From: Nephromyces sp. MM_2019 | Lineage: Eukaryota; Apicomplexa; Aconoidasida; Nephromycida | Assembly: GCA_015657535.1 (NCBI GenBank) | Contig: JADHZB010000236.1 | Location: forward strand, 1-27,090 | Direction of reading: 5' to 3' | Length of the DNA stretch: 27,090 nucleotides | Shown here: positions 19,925 to 27,090 of the stretch, piece after piece | How positions within the stretch are numbered: position 1 is the stretch's first letter | Layout of the letters: the number at the start of each line of letters is the position of its first letter | Program-made: the position numbers and the translations under genes | Notes under the pieces: model-generated | Seen by the model: only the letters and a program-made list of their open reading frames with translations | Database searches by the model: none | Told to the model about the DNA's origin: nothing

Positions 19925-22900
19925 ATGAATGTAAAGCTTTCATGCCCAATAATATTTGCATTATTTTTTGTAAATGAATTTTGTGTAGGATTAGAAATAA
20001 AGAGCTTAGGTGAGAATAAAAATTGCCCTATATTATAAAATATTCCAACTTTTACTCTTCACCCCTCTATGCTTTATTAACGGTCAGGTAAAGAAAGTTT
20101 TAATGTCATAGTTAATGATGCACCAGAATCGTATGCTTGGCTATTTAAAATAATTAAAACTTATCATTATAAAGAGAGTCCAATAAAGCCAATAAATAAA
20201 AAAAATTTTGCTCTTGGTTATAATATAATTAAAAAAGGAAGGGATAGATATTTAAATTCAGTGAGAGAGAATGAACAATGGGAATATTTTCGAGATAATT
20301 ATTTAAATAAAAATTTCAAAGATGTTACTGGTGAAGAGGTACGTATTTGAATACTTAATTTCCTGATACCCAAGTAACATAAGAAATCGTTTTTCACAGC
20401 TAAACTAAGTTTATAATTTATCCTAGTTACTGTTTATCCTTAATTAAGAAGATCTCATATTTTTCATGAATTCTTAATTAAAACATTATCCAGTGTATAT
20501 GGGAAGAAGATTATTTAGATGAACTCGTGGAAAGCTGTCTAAAAAATTTTAATCATGGTGAATTGGATTGGAAAAGAATTTCATATAGAGAAACTGAAGC
20601 TCGTTCTGAGCTCTTAAAATCATATTACATCTTTGTTTTAGGTTAGTTTCCATAGACATACATTGAATTTTTTTATTATATTTTTAATTAAAATTTATAA
20701 TTATAACATCTCATGTAGGAAAGGTTAAAACGACTGTAAACAAGCTTCATAAATCAAAATTAATAACTCGTAATCACAAAAGGGGTAATCTCCAAAGATT
20801 TGTTATAAAATTATCTAAGATTCGTTGTATTTGGAACAACAAATACAAAATGATCTTTAAAATTTATAAAATTACTTATATTTCAATTAAGATTTTTAAA
20901 CAAACGATATAAAATTTTGTTTGCAAAATTGTCTTCAGTTGGTATTCTCTTGATGATGGAAGGTATTTATAAAGAAGTGTCTGTAAGCTTTGGAGGGCCA
21001 GTTTTCATAGTATCAAACCTTGACATCTTTTCTCATGCTGAAATGGTTAACAAATATACTAGAAGAGACCAGCAAGGGATCATTACGATATATTGTAATC
21101 TAATCCAGCAAAAAAATATGCCTTATGATGATTTATGTTTAAAACTTCGGGAAAGCCATATTTTAACTTATATATCTATCAATCGAATTTATTATAAATT
21201 GGAAATAGCACCTGATATGTGGGCTAATGCTTATCTAAGCCTGGATGTATATAATATAGATTATTTAAAAGTTTTGAAACAATACAAAGATTTGTTAGCA
21301 CCGAGTGAGGTTCATGGTCCTAGTTGGGTTAAGACAAGCATTGGAATAATAAAATTATTGGAAACTTATTCTGATGCCCGCTATAATTATGAAAATGATC
21401 TACTATACAGTGAAAATTCAAGGAAAATTTTCAATGACAATTATTTAAAACACGATAAAACAGTTGTTTTTAGGAAAGAGGAAAGAGAGGGTATTAAGAC
21501 ATCGATGAGAGAGATTACTAAGTTCTTAATGAAGCAATTTGCAATTCAGAAAACCTTTAAAGTTATAATTTTGAAGAACTCAGTGATTGGTTAGGTTATT
21601 CGCTTCTTAGTTCAACTTGTCTTTTCTAAAGGGATTCATGTACTTGTTAATTTATATCAATATATAATATGTGCTAATTAAATTCTTAATAATACAATTC
21701 ACCCATTAATGAAGCTAATAATACATATTGGCAGATACCATTAGACAGTACCTTGACTATAAAAATGGCATCACATACTATAAAATGCATATAACTGACT
21801 TTCAGATAGGACATTTTTAAAAATAGTCAAATTCTTGAGCGAGTCTTTCAAATTAATGTCAAATTTTGTATTAAAATGGAGAGAAGTACAAGGAACAGAT
21901 CTAAAAGATGGTTTTGACTCCTTTTCACTCGAAAATGGTAGGCCTCATAATTTGGAAAGATGGGGTTACATCAAAGAAAATTTTATGAAAAAATCCTATA
22001 TAAAAGTGAGGCTTTGATCATAATAAGCATTAGAAAACGTAGATCTGAGATCGGCTGCTAATTATAATTGTTAAAACATTATATAGCCTTAAAATCTACT
22101 CGATTTGTACTGTTTTGAATAGAAATTTTTGTTTTTTTATACATGTTTTAGAATTCTCAAAACTACTACAATGCACTAGAAAGCACTGTTATAAATGAGA
22201 TTGCAGCTTTATATTCACACATCGAGAATGAAGATTTTGCCCAATTTCATCAAATCCTAGACATTTACAAAAATGGATTTATTGAGGATGTTCTTTTTAA
22301 ACTATATTTATATACATATGGTGAGGAATAAAAAAATGACTTAATAACACAATATTTAAACTACTAATGTTAAATCAGAATTAAAGATAAATCATACTGA
22401 AGATAGCACCAATTTAGGTATGTCCACATTTAAACTATAAAATGTTCAATGCATTTGCATTAATGTTAAGATGTTATAGCACATAATTAAACAAAAATTA
22501 AACAATGTATGAGTTGTTTAAACTTTTGCAGTAAAATTTTCGCTTATCTCGGATTATTTGAAACTTGAGCTATGTGTAAAGGATTACTCAAATTACAACA
22601 TTGTCATAAATTTTATTAATTTTGGTTTTGATTATAAAAACCTTGACGATCCAACTCTTTGGATAAGGTATATTGAAGCTTTCCACAACGATTTTCCAAA
22701 ATTTATCCAAGAGAATTATAAGAAAGATGGTTGGATAAAAGAAAATATAACTTTCAGATTCAAAATTCCAGAGCTTATAATACCAGAAAAGCTAATCCTT
22801 GAAAATTTAAAAATACCTATAGATAGCAGATATCAAAATAATGAGATATTTTTGAGACATGTTCTTCAGTTTATTTTGAATTTCGTATTCGGAGCCAACA

Positions 22901-23196
22901 TTTCAGACTCATTTTCTTATGGTTACTTAAAAATCAAAGATTATTTAGGTGAGGAATTACATTATTTCGGTCAAATGCTGAGTGCTAGATACGAAGAGAT
23001 ATTCGGTGAGCTACCAAAAGCAGAATGGGATAAAGCTATATTGAGATCGAATCTATACGAAATAAAGACTAAGGAGCCAATTTGGTTTAAAGATATTGTA
23101 GCTGGTGAAGATATTCAGCTGTTAAGCGAATCTTTACCATCTTTGTTTTTTCGAGAGTTTCACGTTTGTGAAAGGAATATGAAAATAACTAAATAA
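19925..23196 (+). CDS. Secreted protein of unknown family, 9 exons, about 757 residues
   Basis: I do not recognise this protein. The exons are 19925-20009, 20088-20338, 20494-20641, 20719-20784, 20939-21589, 21806-22005, 22152-22320, 22379-22417 and 22532-23196. All junctions are GT-AG and the joined frame is open to TAA at 23194. The 39-base exon 8 is inferred from an excellent GTATGT donor and matching phases. Six of eight introns are phase 1. Residues 1-21 are a signal peptide (MNVKLSCPIIFALFFVNEFC), and no other strong membrane segment is seen. The mature part is rich in Lys, Asn, Tyr, Ile and Leu and looks mostly helical, with six scattered cysteines. Exon 5 (216 codons) carries the most hydrophobic patch (GILLMMEGIY, VFIVSNLD); exon 9 encodes the 221-codon C-terminal part. 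It lacks the Asp/Asn runs of the other secreted protein. A vacuolar, secretory-organelle or exported protein is inferred. The exon 4 donor could be misplaced: reading through it gives a stop at 20912 and a shorter product of about 220 residues. Confidence 0.7.
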
Positions 23197-26100
23197 GCAA
23201 AAACGTTATTTTAAAGCTGAAATTAATTAATAAATCCCAATAGTGAATAAATCTTTTAGCCAATGATAAAGCTTTAGTGTAAAAACCTTAAATTTAAAAA
23301 TTATCTTGTTATGAAACGATATTTTATTGATAGATAAATTTCTGTAAAGTATAAGTAAAAGTTTATTTATTATGGTACCCTATGTTTTAAAATTTCAATG
23401 GTTTTCAATTTTAAATTAATTTAATTGTTCTCGCATTGAGTCTTCTAGCCAAATTTCCCTGGTCAAGTTCAACAGGCATAAATCACAAAATTGTCATTTT
23501 TTCATCAGTGAGTAAATTTATCAACATTGACCATGAGAAAATTTCAAAGTTCAAGCATGTAGAGAAAGTCTAAAGTGCCAAGATAGTGTAACTGTGTTTT
23601 TCTCTTATGTATTTTAAGTGCTTCATTAGTAGACTTTTAGATGCTACTTATTTTCATTACCTGGAAAGATAGCTATTTCTCAAAGCTAACTGTTACTATT
23701 TAATGCAATATTTCCATCCCATGGAAAGTTTGTAACACTTTCAAAAGTAAACAAGCTAATTTTATTATATTTTTTCTTGAATCGCGCTTAAACTGATATT
23801 CTATTGACCAATGCACAATAGAGCCTTCCTACTTAATGTAGCATAAGGTTCCAGATAGTATTGAAATCTGGGTACATAAATAAGGTATTGCCTCAACACA
23901 TCAATTTTCATGTACAAGTGAGGTGAATAAACTGCTTAGTTAGTTTACTAAAACTAACCGTCAAAAACATTTGCCAAACTCGTTTAATTAGGTGAAGTAT
24001 ACAGGTACATACATAAGTCTTATATCAGTGGATCTTGCCTAACTATGAAATTAAGTATCAACAACTTAATGTGATTCAAAGCATCTTTTTCTTTATTTTA
24101 CTTTGTTCCATTTGATAAAGTTTAATAAATAAACTTTACTTATCTTAGTAAATAAGGGTCTATATTAACTTACTATAGCTTAACTGAAGGTTTTCGACTC
24201 TCTCCAATGGCGAGTGGACAATTCTAATTTTTGTAAGTATTTGATGTGCAATGAATTAGGCTGTTTATAATTTTATTCTCCGCTTTAGGCAATCGAAAAG
24301 CATTTTACGTTAACGAAAATAGAGCGCTAAGCTCGAAACAGTCCTATTCAAAGAGTTATAAATATATTCAATGATAAATGCCTCAAGTGTAAAAATATTC
24401 TTTTAGTCTCCATTTTAATCTATCCCAATATTGCGTTTAATAATATTTAAAACACAGCTATAAAGGCATATAGCTCACCATTTGCAATTAATAGTGTTAA
24501 AGCATTCCAATTTTAGGTCTATTAATATTTTAACTATGTTCACAATAACTCATTTTATGCTAATAATTTTGATAAATTATAGCAACCAGTTTCATATAAC
24601 TTATGCCTGAGTAAAACTATAATGTAGATAAGCTATTTAGCAAAATATCATCAACTAGTAATCAAATATAATTAAGCGATTTAATTGATTTATTTGTAAA
24701 ATATTCCTAATAAGTCAAAATAAGAACCAAATTGTGAGAGATACAAAAAGGAAACAAACCAGATAAATGGCGAGTCAACTCGGATACAAATACTGGTAAT
24801 AATAAAATATAAATTATACAAATTCCAAGTTATTAAAATTATACAAAATTTTTAATTAGTTTAATAAATTTATATAATAAAAGAATTGTAAGTGATTCAA
24901 ATAAAACCGAAATTATAGTTAAGTCATTGGTTATTATTGGTTTTTACTTTTGATATTTATTCAGGCTTTGCGATTAGCATTAAGCTAAAAATAAGCTTAG
25001 AGCTACGAATAGTATTGTCAAAACTAGAAAATCAAAATCATTAAGTCAATAAATATCTTTATAACTGATTAAGCGTTTTGGGCTAACATGTACAAAAGTT
25101 TGATTCACAATTAAGATTGTTTCCTCATGTGCAATACATTAACTAAGTTTAGCAAAATCGGACAATTTAATGCAATTGAAAGCAATAGCATTCGAATTAT
25201 ATAATAATTAATAGAAATGGTGAGTATTATTCCAGTTTCCTATTTAAATAATACGACCCATATTTTAATAGGTGAAAATCTTTCAATATAATCAAAGTTA
25301 TTCGTTTTAAATTATAGTTCGTAGCTAAAAGCTGAGAAATATTTATAAACCATGAGTCAGATCACTGCAATGAAAGATCGATTGAACAGGTTCCCAATTT
25401 AAATTATGCTTTCGCTTTGTAATTAATCTCATCGAAAAGGGTAGCGTCATTGATTTGCTTGTGATAAATACTTTTCAAATAATTATACTTTTAGGTTTCG
25501 TTACTTTATGATAGGAGCTTGCATGATCTAGAGATTTTAGCTATATTCATTAATCATGACAAATAAAATTAGACTTGTCAGGTATTAAACTATAGTTTGA
25601 TTATAATTATGCTATAGAACCATATAAACTTTTAATATGGTGATATAAGTAAAATAATACATATATATGAATGATAGGTCAGATAAATAAATAAATAATT
25701 TGGATTATTATTGAAAATTAATCGAATTTATTCTCATTAAAGCTACTTTGTAGATATGGTATTAGGGAATTTTTTCTGATAGCTAGCGTATCTGAATTTT
25801 AAGTTAAGGTTTTATTATTGCTTTATTGTCTGCCTAACCTGCCTTGAAGGGATCTATGGATGTTGTGGGGTTTATAATCTATGTGAAAAGGGTGTGAAAC
25901 ACTGTATCGAGTTTCGACCATTTTATTAATTTGGGCTTAGGACTTGAAACTTCCAATTCTTCAAAGGTAAACTAATGGAATTATAACTTATTCAATTGCA
26001 CTTTGAGTAGCACTAATCTGCTTTTATATATAGGGTCGCCAGAAAGTGTCTGCAATGATAAAGTTTGTGATAGCTAGTCCTAAAATAATAAAATTAAATT

Positions 26101-26311
26101 GAAACTACATTTGGTATTTAGCTAACTTTTTAATACCAAATATGCTCTTGTATTGTGCATTTGTGTGACATTGACAATATCAAGAAGCTATCTTATTAGC
26201 TGCTATTTGTCTTTCACATGCTGATTTCTTTATCGGCTAGTGCATTGGGATTAGTGACTAATTAAATTAATGCTAGGAGTAAAAATTAAAATCAAAAAGC
26301 TGACAGCACCT

Positions 26312-26342
26312 AAAGGGATTCCCGGAGGGTTCCCCTCCCCAG
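26312..26342. other. GC-rich island with small hairpin
   Basis: About 30 bases of strongly G/C-rich sequence stand out in otherwise very AT-rich DNA. GGAGG (26324-26328) can pair with CCTCC (26334-26338) across GTTCC. In AT-rich genomes such spots can mark structured RNAs, but no known RNA family, Pol III box pair or flanking T-run was recognised. Confidence 0.35.
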
Positions 26343-26715
26343 CACTCAAGATATATATAAACACCTACAAAAATTGGCATGTATCACACACACACATATT
26401 CTAATCTAGATAAAACATTCATTAACTTGAGAGGTCTGTGTACTATGTAGTTTGATAACACAAAAAATAAGTGGAGGAAAGTGAAGATTTCTCACTAAAT
26501 GATAGAAAACTAAAAGAAAATATAAAAATTTTGTTAGTCACTTTCAAAAGAGTATATATAGGTTTTAATGTTTAATCAATCTTTCTTCTTTTGAGGGTTA
26601 GAAAATAAAAAAAGTAAATACTAAGCTTCGATAAGGAATATTAAAATCATAATCTTATTCTTATTACACTATCCAATGAAGTATAACAACATTGATATCT
26701 CATATAGAACAAAGA

Positions 26716-26745
26716 GACTGAGATAACAATGACTGAGATAACAAT
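26716..26745. repeat. Perfect 15-bp tandem duplication
   Basis: The unit gactgagataacaat occurs twice in direct succession without a mismatch. Confidence 0.9.
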
Positions 26746-27090
26746 GTGTATCAGTAATACTGTTTAGACTAACATTGAATATAATTTGGCTTGACCTTTC
26801 AATGAGAAGAGCCTAATGAAATTTCAATATAAAAAAGTACATTCTCGAGTAATCTAAGGGAAGTGCTTATATTTGTAGTATAGGAATATACTATGAGTTG
26901 AATTTGTTCACAATGTGGAAACGTATAATTAAAAAAGTAGCATAACTGCTCTAACCTTTGGAATAGCTCGACATTGTTAAAATCAACTTTTTAACAAGAA
27001 GACAGTTTTTCTACCAAGTTTAGCAGCAGTATGCATTGATTATTCTTTTATAATTTTTTATAAAACATTATAAAACCGAATAAATTTTTG

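Larger units (their letters stand above)
23197..27090. other. Gene-free AT-rich tail of the window
   Basis: No open frame longer than about 60 codons and no convincing exon chain is visible on either strand over 3.9 kb. The first part holds the 3' untranslated region of the preceding gene. The only distinct local features are a GC-rich spot near 26320, a (CA)6 run at 26385-26396 and a 15-bp tandem duplication at 26716. Distal exons of a gene beyond the window cannot be excluded. Confidence 0.5.

Noticed and set aside
20917..21594. Reading this segment as a separate single-exon gene
   Set aside because: It has no ATG at its head. A CAG acceptor at 20938 and a phase-1 donor at 20784 join it in frame to the upstream signal-peptide exons, and a phase-1 donor at its end joins it to the next exon.
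23197..27090. CRISPR array, insertion sequence or transposase genes
   Set aside because: There are no regularly spaced repeats, terminal inverted repeats or transposase-like open frames in the tail, and the window is eukaryotic.

Overview
This is an AT-rich (by eye about 70% A+T) eukaryotic nuclear window. I read it as an apicomplexan or a close relative. It has a lipoate-pathway octanoyltransferase with a plastid-type bipartite N-terminus, secreted proteins with Asp/Asn runs, intron-rich genes with short GT-AG introns, eukaryotic tRNAs with split Pol III promoters, and long AT-rich intergenic stretches. The species is not identifiable from sequence alone. The octanoyltransferase argues against lineages reported to have lost plastid lipoate synthesis, such as piroplasms and most Cryptosporidium.

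Layout. Bases 1 to about 6,270 form a non-coding, repeat-rich and hairpin-rich block. It contains a pair of about 340-bp inverted arms (1-342 and 1653-1992) that enclose a convergent tRNA-Thr(TGT) and tRNA-Glu(CTC) pair. Behind them lie degenerate tandem copies of the same repeat family, with a unit of about 1.4 kb. Four protein genes follow. On the minus strand: an 18-exon gene for a secreted protein of about 1,138 residues (6690-12719), a single-exon LipB-type octanoyltransferase (14431-15726), and a 3-exon twin-CX9C protein of 238 residues (16435-17849). On the plus strand: a 9-exon gene for a secreted protein of about 757 residues with no recognised family (19925-23196). The last 3.9 kb is AT-rich sequence without a detectable gene.

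The three spliced models were built by hand from GT/AG sites and reading-frame continuity. In each, the exon lengths add up to an open frame that ends on a stop. Two secreted proteins, one predicted plastid enzyme and one probable mitochondrial intermembrane-space protein are neighbours, but nothing shows that they act together. The main interest lies in the two unassigned secreted proteins, the twin-CX9C protein with its long N-terminal region, and the inverted-repeat tRNA locus with its hairpin-forming repeats.
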